Numbered from the stretch's first letter, positions 1 to 8,639 are shown. The stretch: DNA of 64,000 nt from HXMU1428-3 sp965215715 (GCA_965215715.1 OZ244129.1:2914001-2978000); one strand, 5' to 3'. Program-made: numbers and translations. The notes: generated by a model not told the origin, from the sequence alone.

Positions 1-102
1 AAATTTGATGAGTGGGGGAAAAGCTGGCACTTTCCCCGTGCCCATTTCTATCATTCCAGGGCACTTGAACTGGGACGATATTACGAGCCTGGCATAAATT
101 AA
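1..102 (+). CDS. C-terminal tail of an unidentified protein (5' end outside window)
   Basis: Frame 1 is open from the first base to a TAA at 100-102 and encodes 33 residues rich in aromatic and charged residues (for example WHFPRAHFYH and LELGRYYEPG), which looks like real protein. No family was recognised. It points the same way as the NifU gene that follows about 160 bp later. Only the end is visible, so function cannot be assigned. Confidence 0.45.
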   Translation, partial: KFDEWGKSWHFPRAHFYHSRALELGRYYEPGIN

Positions 103-173
103 TATTAAAAACTGATAAAAAAGACTTGTTTTCAAAGGGGTGTATTTGGGGCTGGTCAGGGTTAAAGTTTTAC

Positions 174-190
174 TTTATAATCGTTCTAAA
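174..190 (+). promoter_or_regulatory. Possible Irr/ICE-like iron-control site upstream of the NifU gene
   Basis: The 17-mer TTTATAATCGTTCTAAA is one base from a TTTAGAA-N3-TTCTAAA palindrome, the form remembered for Irr-bound ICE boxes in rhizobia. It lies 75 bp upstream of a gene for an Fe-S assembly protein, a sensible target. AT-rich palindromes of this length can arise by chance, so this is an inference. Confidence 0.35.
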
Positions 191-265
191 CTATATTAAT
201 TCTTGAAATTCAGCCGATACTCTTTTTGTGATGGCTTGTATTTTGACTTTATGGAGACCTGCATC

Positions 266-844
266 ATGTTTATTCAAACTGAAGCAACACCAAACCCGCA
301 AACTTTAAAGTTCATTCCTGGTAAGCCAGTGTTTGGCCAAGGAAATTTGGAATTTTTAACACCTGACGAGGCAGGGGCTTCGCCTTTGGCATCTCGTTTG
401 TTTGGTATTGATGGTGTCCAAGCGGTGTTTTTAGGGTCAGACTTTATTTCTGTCACCAAAGGGACCCAAGAATGGCAACAGCTAAAACCAGCTGTTCTGG
501 GCGCGATTATGGAACATTATATGTCTGGCGAGCCGGTTTTGGTGGATGAAAGCTCAAACGCTCAGCCTGTCGACGAGGAATTTTTTGACGAAGAAGACAG
601 TGAGACAGTGGCAACCATTAAAGAGCTGTTGGACACGCGCGTGCGGCCAGCGGTTGCGCAAGATGGTGGTGACATTGTGTTTAAAGGCTTTCGCGAAGGC
701 GTCGTTTATTTGACCATGCGCGGGGCTTGTGCTGGGTGTCCGAGTTCTACTGTGACTTTGCAACATGGGATTGAAAACTTGTTGCGCCATTTCTTGCCAG
801 AAGTGCAAGCTGTGCGCCCAGCTGAAGATGCTGTCGGTTTTTGA
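266..844 (+). CDS. NifU-family Fe-S cluster scaffold/carrier protein
   Basis: A 192-residue protein starting MFIQTEATPNP, the usual start of the alphaproteobacterial Nfu type. An N-terminal Nfu_N domain (about 1-88) is followed by an acidic linker and a C-terminal NifU domain (about 112-182). The cluster-ligating CxxC is present as GACAGCPSS, Cys155 and Cys158. It is expected to carry or deliver Fe-S clusters to apoproteins in the cytoplasm. The ATG at 266 was chosen because GGAG lies about 9 nt upstream and the homologous N-terminus starts here; an in-frame upstream start would add 21 non-conserved residues. It opens a gene row with tsaB, rimI, fur and plsC. Confidence 0.93.
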   Translation: MFIQTEATPNPQTLKFIPGKPVFGQGNLEFLTPDEAGASPLASRLFGIDGVQAVFLGSDFISVTKGTQEWQQLKPAVLGAIMEHYMSGEPVLVDESSNAQPVDEEFFDEEDSETVATIKELLDTRVRPAVAQDGGDIVFKGFREGVVYLTMRGACAGCPSSTVTLQHGIENLLRHFLPEVQAVRPAEDAVGF

Positions 845-969
845 TTTCAAGGTCCCTCACGAATTTCGATCTCACTTTGTTTGAAACCTTGCTTGATGAG
901 GGCTTTGCTTTGATGCTAGGCTTTTTTTATCTCATGAGTTTCCTTAAAGAGTTTTGACGGTAAATTTTC

Positions 970-1671
970 ATGACAGATTTGGCAATTGATACTGCGGGGG
1001 CAGGATGCTGCGTTGCGTTGCAATTTGGCAGAGCTGAAGATGTGCGCGTGATAAGCCGTTTTGAGGCGCAAACGCGCGGGCAATCTGAGCGGGTGATCAG
1101 TTTGATTGAGGGTTTGTTAGAAGAAGCAGAGCTCGATTATCAGTCTCTTAAGCGAATCATTTGTACAATGGGGCCAGGCTCTTTTACCGGGGTTCGGGTT
1201 GGCCTTGCTTTGGCCAAAGGTTTGGCTTTGGCCGCGGAGGTTCCCTTGTTTGGTGTCTCTAGAACTTTGGTTTTAGGGCATAAATTCTTTCTTGATCAAC
1301 AAGAGGGGCAGGGGTGCGATGTGTTTGCCTGTTTGTTGGATGCAGGGCGCGACGCGTTTTATGGGCAAGCGTTTTCTGGATCGGGGGGGCAATTTTGCGT
1401 TCTATCTGAGCCGGTTTTGATTGCACAATCTGGGCTTAAAGATTTTCTGGCTCGGTTTAATGTGCGCTTGGTGATTGGGTCTGGTTTGGAGGCTGTTGAA
1501 GAGCTTGGCGTTTCAGAACAGTGCCGACAGGAGTTTGTGTCTCAGCCCCAAGATTTGTTTTTAATTGAGGCACCGTACTTGGTTCAAGGTGAGGGTGTTA
1601 AACCGTTATATTTGCGTGCACCTGATGCCAAACCACAGCAAGGAAAAGCTTTAAAACGGAGCTTGCCATGA
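970..1671 (+). CDS. tsaB: tRNA threonylcarbamoyladenosine biosynthesis protein TsaB
   Basis: A 233-residue protein of the TsaB/YeaZ type, an ASKHA-fold partner of TsaD in forming t6A at position 37 of ANN-decoding tRNAs. The N-terminal IDTAGAGCCVAL phosphate-loop strand and the GPGSFTGVRVGLALAKGLA segment (about 65-83) are diagnostic. Length fits the family. Its stop overlaps the rimI start (ATGA at 1668-1671), so the two are translationally coupled, a common tsaB-rimI arrangement in alphaproteobacteria. Confidence 0.95.
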   Translation: MTDLAIDTAGAGCCVALQFGRAEDVRVISRFEAQTRGQSERVISLIEGLLEEAELDYQSLKRIICTMGPGSFTGVRVGLALAKGLALAAEVPLFGVSRTLVLGHKFFLDQQEGQGCDVFACLLDAGRDAFYGQAFSGSGGQFCVLSEPVLIAQSGLKDFLARFNVRLVIGSGLEAVEELGVSEQCRQEFVSQPQDLFLIEAPYLVQGEGVKPLYLRAPDAKPQQGKALKRSLP

Positions 1672-2150
1672 GACTTTTAGAAAATGGTTATACCGTAAAA
1701 GATTTAGGCCTTGAGAATATTAATGGCCTGGCCAGTTTGCATAAATCTGCCTTCGCGCGGGGGTGGGAGCCCCATGATTTTGCCCAGTTTGTCCAAGACC
1801 GCCATATGAAATTGTTAGGGGCCTTTAAAAATGGAGGCCGTGATCCATCAGCCTTTTTATTGGTGCGCCAAGTTGAAGATGAGGCTGAAGTTATCTCGAT
1901 TGCCGTTGGGCGCTCTCACCGTCGGCGCGGGCTTGGTGTTGGGCTTTTGGATGCTGCCATTGATGATCTATCAGAAAGCGGGGTGAAAGAATTGCACCTT
2001 GAAGTGGATGGCCAAAATGATGCGGCGGTTGAGCTTTATAAAAATATGGGCTTTGAAGTGGTTGGTGAGCGCAGAGCTTATTATCCAGGCGGCCATGGTA
2101 AGGCGGCTGCAAATGCATTGATGATGTGTTTGCATTTGGATGACTATTAA
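1668..2150 (+). CDS. rimI: Ribosomal-protein-S18-alanine N-acetyltransferase RimI
   Basis: A 160-residue GNAT-fold acetyltransferase. The acetyl-CoA pyrophosphate loop is seen as RRRGLGVGLL (about 85-94) after the beta-4 strand AEVISIAVG, and the C-terminal YKNMGFEVVGERRAYY is the usual RimI end region. RimI acetylates the N-terminal Ala of S18. GNAT proteins are promiscuous, so the substrate is inferred mainly from the 4-bp coupled overlap with tsaB, a conserved pairing. Confidence 0.9.
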   Translation: MRLLENGYTVKDLGLENINGLASLHKSAFARGWEPHDFAQFVQDRHMKLLGAFKNGGRDPSAFLLVRQVEDEAEVISIAVGRSHRRRGLGVGLLDAAIDDLSESGVKELHLEVDGQNDAAVELYKNMGFEVVGERRAYYPGGHGKAAANALMMCLHLDDY

Positions 2151-2308
2151 GCCGTGCCCTTAATCAGGCATCTGGGACTTTATACCTCACTTATTTCATT
2201 TATCATAATTTGCAGGCTCGCCTTTTAGCCGCTATAAGCCTTTTGACTAATCTAAAAACTGAAAAAAGCGACTTTGGGCAATATGCTCTGTTAGGGGAAA
2301 GTGCTTAT

Positions 2309-2752
2309 ATGACTGGGGCTGATGACCAAAATTTAACAAGCCTTGAAAAGCTATGCGTTGAAAAGAATATGCGCATGACGGATCAACGGCGGATCATTGC
2401 CAGAGTTCTTTCATTGGCAAAGGATCATCCCAGCGTTGAAGATGTGCATCAGCGGGCCCATGAAATTGATGCCGGGATTTCGCTTTCAACGGTTTATCGA
2501 ACTGTGCGGCTGTTTGTTGACGCCGGCATTGTTGAATCGCATGATTTTGGTGATGGCAAAGCGCGGTTGGAAACGGTGGCGGAAGAGCACCATGATCATC
2601 TGATTAATGTGAAAACGGGTGAGGTAATCGAATTTCGCAATGAGGACATTGAAGCGTTGCAAGAAAGAGTGGCACGTGAATTGGGGTTTAAACTCGTCGA
2701 TCACAGGTTAGAACTATATGGTGTGCCGCTTGATCAGGATGAAAAGAAATAA
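2309..2752 (+). CDS. fur: Fur-family metal-responsive transcriptional repressor (Fur/Mur)
   Basis: A 147-residue Fur-family protein. The winged-helix region (about 15-85) carries the family's SLSTVYRTVRLFVDAG recognition-helix region, followed by the metal-binding AEEHHDHL motif and a dimerisation domain. It has no CxxC structural zinc pair at the C-terminus. In rhizobia the orthologue at this locus usually senses manganese (Mur), so the exact metal is open. The ATG at 2309 was chosen because GGGGAAAG lies about 8 nt upstream; the frame is open further up but not conserved. The ICE-like site upstream of the NifU gene points to a different Fur-family branch (Irr). Confidence 0.9.
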   Translation: MTGADDQNLTSLEKLCVEKNMRMTDQRRIIARVLSLAKDHPSVEDVHQRAHEIDAGISLSTVYRTVRLFVDAGIVESHDFGDGKARLETVAEEHHDHLINVKTGEVIEFRNEDIEALQERVARELGFKLVDHRLELYGVPLDQDEKK

Positions 2753-2814
2753 AATAAGAATTAAAGTGTGCTAAGGCTATTGTTATAAATAGTTTGGTTG
2801 GAGTGATTTAGGGT

Positions 2815-3630
2815 GTGAACATGGGGACATTACGGGCCTTTTGGGTGTTATTTTGGTTTGGTCTTATTACGGTTTCGCTCATTCCTGTGCAGTGGTTTTT
2901 TGTGACCTTTAAGTTGCCCTTTGCAGGCCTGCTTCCCTTTTACTATCACCGTTTGATTGCCTGGATCATGGGCTTGCGCGTTCACTGTGATGGTGCTGTG
3001 CGGAAACACACGCCTGTGTTGTTGGTGGCCAATCATATTTCTTGGATGGACATTGTTGTTTTTTCCTGTTTGGCACCGCTTTCTTTTGTCGCGAAACAAG
3101 AAGTGAGCACGTGGCGCGGCGTTAAATTGTTGGCCAAATTGCAGCGCACGATTTTTGTGAACCGGGAGCGGCGCACTGATAGCCAAAAGACAGCTAATGA
3201 AATTGCTGAGCGACTTAATGATGGCGATTGCATTGTCTTGTTTGCGGAAGGCACCAGCAGCGATGGCAACCGGGTTTTGCCGTTTAAAAGCTCTTTGTTT
3301 GCCGCCGCTCAAGAGGCAGGCGGGGAGACTTATGTGCAAACAGCGGCCCTTGCCTATACCGCTCTTAGCGGTTTGCCCTTGGGGAGGCGCACCCGGCCTT
3401 TGGTTGCTTGGTATGGGGATATGGAAATGGGTAACCATGTTTGGGCGCTTTTAAAAGCTGGGCCCCTGGATGTGCATGTGCGCATTGGTGAGCCGGTAAC
3501 CCTGGCTGAATGTGGTGACCGAAAAGCATTAGCTGCACATACTGAAAAGGCTATTCGCGCGGATGTGTCTGAGCTTTTAAGTTTGCGCCCCTTTGAGAAG
3601 AAGGCGCCTTTGATTGAAGAGCAGGTTTGA
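2815..3630 (+). CDS. plsC: 1-acyl-sn-glycerol-3-phosphate acyltransferase
   Basis: A 271-residue PlsC/LPLAT-family protein. Two N-terminal hydrophobic segments (about 8-30 and 36-53) anchor it in the inner membrane. The catalytic NHxxxxD motif is NHISWMD (73-79) and the substrate-binding motif is FAEGTSSDG (143-151). It adds the second acyl chain to lysophosphatidate in phospholipid synthesis; an OlsA-like role in ornithine lipid synthesis is possible. Start is GTG 2815 or ATG 2821; neither has a strong ribosome-binding site. Confidence 0.9.
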   Translation: MNMGTLRAFWVLFWFGLITVSLIPVQWFFVTFKLPFAGLLPFYYHRLIAWIMGLRVHCDGAVRKHTPVLLVANHISWMDIVVFSCLAPLSFVAKQEVSTWRGVKLLAKLQRTIFVNRERRTDSQKTANEIAERLNDGDCIVLFAEGTSSDGNRVLPFKSSLFAAAQEAGGETYVQTAALAYTALSGLPLGRRTRPLVAWYGDMEMGNHVWALLKAGPLDVHVRIGEPVTLAECGDRKALAAHTEKAIRADVSELLSLRPFEKKAPLIEEQV

Positions 3631-3644
3631 GCGTTTAGAGCTTG

Positions 3645-3708
3645 TTCCCCTTAACTTCCATGATAAGACTTAAAATTGCAAAAAACTCACCATGAAGCTT
3701 AAGGGGAA
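3645..3708 (-). repeat. Short copy of the 3'-end palindrome family (element E)
   Basis: A 64-bp imperfect inverted repeat with outer arms TTCCCCTTAA/TTAAGGGGAA and the family signatures CATGATAAGACTT on the left and AACTCACCATG on the right. The inner variable stem of the full-length copies is missing. It ends 9 bp from the stop codon of the minus-strand YciI gene, the same side and orientation as the other copies. It also separates plsC from the convergent YciI gene. Confidence 0.8.
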
Positions 3709-3717
3709 AATCAAGGT

Positions 3718-3990
3718 TTAAATTACTTTTTTGAAGGGTTTGACTTCTACTGATTGGAAAAGATCTGCTTTGTTGTAGGGGTCTTGGTCTAGCCATTGTT
3801 TGATGTCTTCTAGGGGCAGATCATTGAATACCAAGAGGGAGCCGCACATGCGGCCTTCATCTGTTAAAAAAGGGCCAGCCAGAAGCATGTGGTCTTTGAC
3901 CTTTTTTAAGTGCTCGATGTGAGCGGCGCGGTTTTCTAAGCGGATGTGTTCTGAATTTTCTTTATCAATACAAATGGCGGCATATTGCAT
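3718..3990 (-). CDS. YciI family protein
   Basis: A 90-residue small protein of the YciI/YCII-related alpha-beta fold: MQYAAICIDKENS start, HIEHLKKVKDHMLLAGPFL helix and strand, and a C-terminal DQDPYNKADLFQSVEVKPF segment. Members have few characterised functions; some act as dehydrochlorinases or stand-alone accessory domains. The start at 3990 was chosen for an AAGGAA about 6 nt upstream and agreement with the family N-terminus. It is convergent with plsC. Confidence 0.85.
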   Translation of the reverse strand: MQYAAICIDKENSEHIRLENRAAHIEHLKKVKDHMLLAGPFLTDEGRMCGSLLVFNDLPLEDIKQWLDQDPYNKADLFQSVEVKPFKKVI

Positions 3991-4116
3991 CGGTCGTTCC
4001 TTTGTTTGTTTGATGATTTGTGGGCACACAAGCGATAAAGATTGTTAAAGTCAAGCTTTTCATTTTGATTAGAACCTTGTATTGCCCTGAAGAGCTATAA
4101 GAAGAGATTGGTGTTT

Positions 4117-4779
4117 ATGAGCATTGGTGACAATTTAGAGCAGGTACATTTTCGCATAAAGCAGGCCGCTGTTGAGGGAGGGCATCGCCCAGATAAGGCT
4201 TGTTTGATTGCTGTGAGCAAAACACGTCCTGTGGAAGATATTGAAACGGCGCTTGGAGCCGGGCAGCGTTTGTTTGGGGAAAATAGGGTGCAAGAAGCTC
4301 AGGCAAAATTCCCTGCTCTAAGGGCCGCTTATGATGATTTAGAACTGCATTTAATCGGGCCGTTGCAATCAAACAAGGCGCGCGATGCTGTGGCTTTGTT
4401 TGATGTGATCCAGACCGTTGACCGGCCCAAGATTGCCCATGCTTTGGCAAAAGAAATCAAGCAACAGGAGCGGGCGGTTAAGCTGTTTATTCAGGTCAAT
4501 GTCGGGGAAGAGCCGCAAAAGGCAGGCATTGCCCCCAAAGAGCTGGGTGAGTTTGTCAGGCTATGCCGCGATACATGCGACCTGGAGATCGCCGGGCTGA
4601 TGTGCATTCCCCCGGTTGATGAAGAGCCGTCTCCCTTTTTTATATTGTTAAGCCGGTTGGCCAAAGAGCATGATATTGATCAACTTTCTATGGGCATGAG
4701 CGCTGATTTTGAAACGGCGGTGCAGTTTGGAGCTGACTATGTGCGGGTGGGAACGGCCATTTTTGGTGAGCGGACTTAA
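4117..4779 (+). CDS. yggS: YggS family pyridoxal-phosphate homeostasis protein
   Basis: A 220-residue single-domain PLP-binding TIM-barrel protein (PROSC/YggS). The PLP lysine lies in AVSKTRP (Lys35), followed by GENRVQEAQ and HLIGPLQSNKAR, and the C-terminal SMGMSADFETAVQFGADYVRVG phosphate-binding region. It buffers free PLP and affects amino-acid and B6 balance; no catalytic activity is established. ATG 4117 lies behind AAGAAGAG; an upstream TTG would add three residues. Confidence 0.95.
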   Translation: MSIGDNLEQVHFRIKQAAVEGGHRPDKACLIAVSKTRPVEDIETALGAGQRLFGENRVQEAQAKFPALRAAYDDLELHLIGPLQSNKARDAVALFDVIQTVDRPKIAHALAKEIKQQERAVKLFIQVNVGEEPQKAGIAPKELGEFVRLCRDTCDLEIAGLMCIPPVDEEPSPFFILLSRLAKEHDIDQLSMGMSADFETAVQFGADYVRVGTAIFGERT

Positions 4780-4977
4780 GCTTTCAGGTGATATGATTTT
4801 GTCAATAAACTGGTGTGGTTGGAAAAAAGACTTAAAAATTTAGGTTTGGATAACTGGCAACTGGTTGCTCTAATGATGCCACGAAAATGGTAAGCTTGCC
4901 TTTAATTCAATGATTCGCCGCTTTGCTATTTTTGTTTTCGGGTTGGAAAAGCGCTTGTGATTTTTAAGAGGGCTTTG

Positions 4978-5760
4978 ATGGAACAGGCTGTTGAAACAAA
5001 ACCGAAATATGAAAAATTTGATGTCAGCCTTTGGTTGACGGATATTAACACCACCGAGATTGGTATTTATCAGCAAGACCGTTACCGGGCCAAGTCGCGC
5101 CAGTTTACCAAGGATATGGATATTCTGGGCGAAGTGAAAGAAGATGGTAAGCGGGTTGGGCTGGTTGCTTATCGCAAAGGGGCCTGGAAAAAAGAATCTG
5201 GCATGAAGCGCCGGATGGTGATTAAGCTGTTTACTGATGAGGTGAACTGGCGTGGCACGCTTGATCTTTTGTTGGGCCGTTCCATGCAGCTGACCCATGG
5301 TGCGCGCGGCTTTCCTGTGACTTCTTATAGTTTGAATATTTCTAAGCACGAACAAATCGTTCAATTGGAGCGCTCTGCCTATAAGTGGTGGTTCCAGCCG
5401 GAATATTATTCTTTTTTCATTTTAAAAGAGGGCGTGCCAAAGTTTTACCGGCTGCGGCGTTGTTGGATTAATATTGGCGATGATTATGTGCTTTATGATG
5501 ATCGCGGCAAAAAAATTGGCAAATTAAACGGCCGGGTACTGAATTTGGGCGGTAAATGGAAATGCTGGGTTAAGTCTGAACATTGCGATGTGCAGTTAAA
5601 GTATGTGCTGCAAATGTTTTGCACCATGCTGCGCTTTAACCAAGAAGCGCAGTGGCATATTAAAGACCTGGTTAGTGATATGAATGACGGGAAGTTGAAA
5701 GACCTGAAATTAGAATCACTTGAGAGCGATCTTTATATGAATCCGCGCCGAGTTCGTTAG
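4978..5760 (+). CDS. Conserved-looking hypothetical protein, 260 aa
   Basis: Not recognised. The protein is soluble (no signal peptide or membrane segment), basic and aromatic-rich with many Trp and Tyr residues. A central segment (about 165-190) alternates as beta strands: YVLYDDRGKKIGKLNGRVLN then GGKWKCWV. An AAGAGGG ribosome-binding site 5 nt before the ATG at 4978 and codon use like its neighbours support a real gene. It stands alone between yggS and the OsmC gene. A LURP-one/Tubby-like beta barrel is a thought only. Confidence 0.7.
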   Translation: MEQAVETKPKYEKFDVSLWLTDINTTEIGIYQQDRYRAKSRQFTKDMDILGEVKEDGKRVGLVAYRKGAWKKESGMKRRMVIKLFTDEVNWRGTLDLLLGRSMQLTHGARGFPVTSYSLNISKHEQIVQLERSAYKWWFQPEYYSFFILKEGVPKFYRLRRCWINIGDDYVLYDDRGKKIGKLNGRVLNLGGKWKCWVKSEHCDVQLKYVLQMFCTMLRFNQEAQWHIKDLVSDMNDGKLKDLKLESLESDLYMNPRRVR

Positions 5761-5921
5761 TTTTTTCTTCGTCAATCATTTTGATAAGGTTTTGTTAACT
5801 TCAGGGTGTGTTTTTCTGTAATGCACCCTATGGTTGTCAATTTGTTAATAAACTGTGTTTATGACTCTTTGAAATAAGGGTTTATTCCTTAGGATCAAAG
5901 TCAATATTCAAGGTGATGTTC

Positions 5922-6497
5922 ATGGAAAATGCACCAAATTTATCTGATGAAGAGGTTGTCAATGGCATTTGCTTGCAGTTTGTGCAAATGCTGAAAGAGG
6001 AAATTCACCAACAACCAGAGCTGGCCGTTGGACGGTGGCGTATTGAAAGTGAATGGACGGGCCAAACGGGCAGTGTTTCTCGCATTAAAAAAAGTCAAAT
6101 TGGCGGGGATGATCTGGTTCGTAATTTTGAGGTTCGCATGGACCAACCGCATGAACTTTGCGGTGGGAATGCTTATGCCAGCCCGCAAGAGCATCTTATT
6201 GCAGCGATCGCAGGTTGTTTAATTGCAAACTTTTCTGCGGTTAGCGCTCAACGTCATATTGAGCTTTATACTTTGAAAGTGAACGTTTCAGGCACCACTG
6301 ATATGCGCGGTCTTTATGATATTTCTTCTTTTAAGTCGGCTGGATTTAAGGATATCAAGTTTGAACTTGAGGTTACGGGAAATGCCTCTGATAAAGATCT
6401 GACTGACGTTTTTGACTATGTGAAGACGATTTCCCCGAATTTGTCTTGCTTTGGCAATGCAACGCCATGTGAAACCAAATTATTGATTTCTAGCTAA
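5922..6497 (+). CDS. OsmC/Ohr-family thiol peroxidase-like protein
   Basis: A 191-residue OsmC-fold protein. The two redox cysteines expected of the family are visible: Cys99 in AIAGCLIANF and Cys176 in SPNLSCFGN. The first about 45 residues are an extra helical segment before the core. OsmC-type proteins reduce organic hydroperoxides with lipoylated or low-molecular-weight thiols. The ATG at 5922 has AAGGTG 6 nt upstream. Its stop overlaps by 8 bp the stop end of the convergent L,D-transpeptidase gene. Confidence 0.85.
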   Translation: MENAPNLSDEEVVNGICLQFVQMLKEEIHQQPELAVGRWRIESEWTGQTGSVSRIKKSQIGGDDLVRNFEVRMDQPHELCGGNAYASPQEHLIAAIAGCLIANFSAVSAQRHIELYTLKVNVSGTTDMRGLYDISSFKSAGFKDIKFELEVTGNASDKDLTDVFDYVKTISPNLSCFGNATPCETKLLISS

Positions 6498-7029
6498 TTA
6501 TAATTTTGGTTTGCTGATCTAATAATCTTAGTAAGAAATATAAATTTTTCTTTTCCAGCGCGATGCAACCTTGCGTGGGCTTATCCTTTTGTTTTGCCAC
6601 ATGAATGAAAATAGCACTACCGCGGCCTTTGATGCGTGGGCACTGGTTGTGATCTGTCACAATAATCAGATCATATAATGCATCTTCTCGCCAAAGATTT
6701 TCCGCCGAAGCTTTATAGGGTAGGGTTACGGGGCGGTTATAATTCCGATCAGTCTGTTCGTCACACCAGCCATCGCTCGGTTTTATGGCTTTTACAGGCA
6801 AGGCTGTTTGGGGGCGTTTGGTGCGATCTTGGCGGTAGTAAACCATTTGAGGATGGTAGATCCCGATAGGGGTTTTTTCATCCCCCTCTTTTTTGAGAAT
6901 TGTTTGGCCATTTCGCCCTATAACGCAGGGAATAAGAGGGTTCGAGGACCCTACATTGAGAGCGGTATGAATGGTGCGGCGATTTTGGCTAACAAGGGTT
7001 GCTTTTTTGAGTTCACCAAAATTTGACAT
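6490..7029 (-). CDS. L,D-transpeptidase catalytic-domain (YkuD) protein
   Basis: A 179-residue protein that is almost entirely a YkuD-type catalytic domain. The active-site signature runs from His143 (IHVAK) to TQGCIAL, with catalytic Cys155; Thr replaces the commoner Ser before QGC. DEKTPIGIY is the usual approach strand. No signal peptide is seen, unlike most peptidoglycan 3-3 cross-linking enzymes, so export or an alternative upstream start is unclear. It is divergent from the response regulator and convergent with the OsmC gene. Confidence 0.82.
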   Translation of the reverse strand: MSNFGELKKATLVSQNRRTIHTALNVGSSNPLIPCVIGRNGQTILKKEGDEKTPIGIYHPQMVYYRQDRTKRPQTALPVKAIKPSDGWCDEQTDRNYNRPVTLPYKASAENLWREDALYDLIIVTDHNQCPRIKGRGSAIFIHVAKQKDKPTQGCIALEKKNLYFLLRLLDQQTKIIIS

Positions 7030-7167
7030 AAATTCAACTCATTATACCGGGCTGATCAACTATGACTATATTATATAGCATCAAATGATGCTTTTTGGAG
7101 AAATTATAAGTATAGTTTTACAAAGTTGAATTATACCGAGAATGAAGTCTTGAACGGGAATGATTTT

Positions 7168-7854
7168 ATGAGCTCACAAAGAAAAATTTTAATTGTTGAT
7201 GATGATGATGATTTGCGCGAAAGCCTGGTCGATCAACTTTTATTGCATGAAGAATTTGATGTTCTTTCAGCTGCAACGCCGAGTAAGGGCTTGGAGTTGG
7301 CAGAGAGCGAGCGCATTGATTTGATTTTGCTTGATGTTGATATGCCTGAACTTGATGGGCGCGAGATGTGTAAAAAACTGCGCCGGGCTGGGTTTAAAAG
7401 TCCTATCATTATGTTAACTGGGCAAGATTCAGACGCTGACACGATTTTAGGACTTGATGCCGGAGCCAATGATTATGTGACCAAACCGTTCCGGTTTGCG
7501 GTTCTTTTGGCTCGTGTTCGGTCTCAATTGCGTCAGCATGAGCAAAGCGAAGATGCTATCTTTGCTATCGGGCCTTATAGTTTTAAACCAGCCTCTAAGC
7601 TGCTTGTGGATGAAAGTGAGCGTAAAATTCGCTTAACGGAGAAGGAAACATCTATTTTGAAGTTTCTTTACCGGGCTGGAGAAAAGGTTGTGACGCGCGA
7701 TGTGTTGCTGCATGAAGTGTGGGGCTATAATGCAAAGGTCACAACGCATACTTTAGAGACCCATATTTATCGGTTACGGCAAAAAATTGAGACAGATCCG
7801 TCACAGTCAGAACTTTTATTAACAGAAGCTGGTGGATATAAACTTGTCCCATAA
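7168..7854 (+). CDS. OmpR/PhoB-family response regulator
   Basis: A 228-residue two-domain regulator. The receiver (about 5-120) has the acidic pocket DDDDD (11-15), phospho-acceptor Asp56 in LLLDVDMPELDG, Thr in MLTGQD and Lys in YVTKPF. A winged-helix DNA-binding domain follows (about 135-226), with THTLETHIYRLRQKIE and GGYKL. No histidine kinase is adjacent, so the input signal is unknown. ATG 7168 was chosen since upstream codons from a TTG are not conserved-looking. Confidence 0.92.
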   Translation: MSSQRKILIVDDDDDLRESLVDQLLLHEEFDVLSAATPSKGLELAESERIDLILLDVDMPELDGREMCKKLRRAGFKSPIIMLTGQDSDADTILGLDAGANDYVTKPFRFAVLLARVRSQLRQHEQSEDAIFAIGPYSFKPASKLLVDESERKIRLTEKETSILKFLYRAGEKVVTRDVLLHEVWGYNAKVTTHTLETHIYRLRQKIETDPSQSELLLTEAGGYKLVP

Positions 7855-7861
7855 ACATCCA

Positions 7862-7896
7862 CAGACTTCTTTTGCTTGCTGTCTGGATTTTTTTTT
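7862..7896 (+). terminator. Probable Rho-independent terminator after the response regulator
   Basis: A short stem CAGAC/GTCTG (7862-7866 with 7881-7885) is followed by a run of nine T (7888-7896), 8 bp after the response-regulator stop. The stem is only 5 bp, so strength is doubtful. Confidence 0.5.
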
Positions 7897-8122
7897 CTAT
7901 TGCCCCTAATGTTTGAGCATCATTTGATTGGTTGCCTGAGGGCCTTTTGGCGGCCAATTATTTGATCAAGCTGCGTTTTGCTTGCTGTGTAAGTGGGGTT
8001 ATCCATTTTTCGTGTTTTTGTTGCCCAAAGAAGTGTCTTTGGTGTGCGTTTTCCTTTGTTTTAACGCAAAGGGGCGATTTGTGATGGGTAATGTGGATGT
8101 ATTTTTTATATGGGGTCATTTG

Positions 8123-8629
8123 ATGAAACTTGCCGAACTAATCGGACCGCTTAAGCAATTAGATGTTTTTTCTAAGTTAACTGACAATCAGATTATGATG
8201 ATTATTAATGAGGCTGAGCGGGTTTCTTTTCGTCCTGGTCAGGTGATGATTGAGGACGGGCAAGCTGGTGATTCAGCTTATTTTATTGTTGTGGGGATGG
8301 TCGAGCGGTTGGCCCAACCTGAAATTGGCAGGGGCCGGGAGCATTTTGGTCACGGTATTCTTGTTGGTGAGATGGCGATGTTGGTTGATCATGTGCATGC
8401 CTCAACTGTGCGCGCGAAATCTGAAGTGAAAGCTTTAAAGATTTCACGTGCAATGCTTTATAAGACCATGTCTTTGGACCCTGCGATTGCAGATAATTTT
8501 ATTCAGACCATTAAGGGGCGTTTGAATGTTATGCTTGAGCGGATCAAGGAGATTGATGACACCTTGGCCACTGCTGAGGCAACTAGTTTTGATATGACTG
8601 GGAGCGAAGAGCCGGCTATGGCTCACTAG
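8123..8629 (+). CDS. Cyclic-nucleotide-binding (Crp-type cupin) domain protein without DNA-binding domain
   Basis: A 168-residue protein with one cNMP-binding beta barrel: FRPGQVMIEDGQAGDSAYFIVVG and a shortened phosphate-binding cassette around LVGEMAMLVDHVHASTVRA (about 75-95). A C-terminal helical tail follows and there is no HTH, so it is not a CRP/FNR transcription factor itself. Such stand-alone domains often modulate another protein; the partner is not visible. An in-frame upstream extension encodes a hydrophobic non-family stretch, so the start at 8123 was preferred. Confidence 0.78.
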   Translation: MKLAELIGPLKQLDVFSKLTDNQIMMIINEAERVSFRPGQVMIEDGQAGDSAYFIVVGMVERLAQPEIGRGREHFGHGILVGEMAMLVDHVHASTVRAKSEVKALKISRAMLYKTMSLDPAIADNFIQTIKGRLNVMLERIKEIDDTLATAEATSFDMTGSEEPAMAH

Positions 8630-8639
8630 AGCATGTCAC
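8625..8639. repeat. Truncated left end of the GAGCATGTC palindrome family
   Basis: CTAGAGCATGTCAC matches the left end of the two complete copies at 10842 and 20434, but the rest of the double palindrome is missing. It overlaps the stop of the cNMP-binding gene. Confidence 0.5.

Noticed and set aside
2848..3438. 196-codon minus-strand frame across plsC
   Set aside because: Antisense shadow of a gene with intact PlsC motifs.
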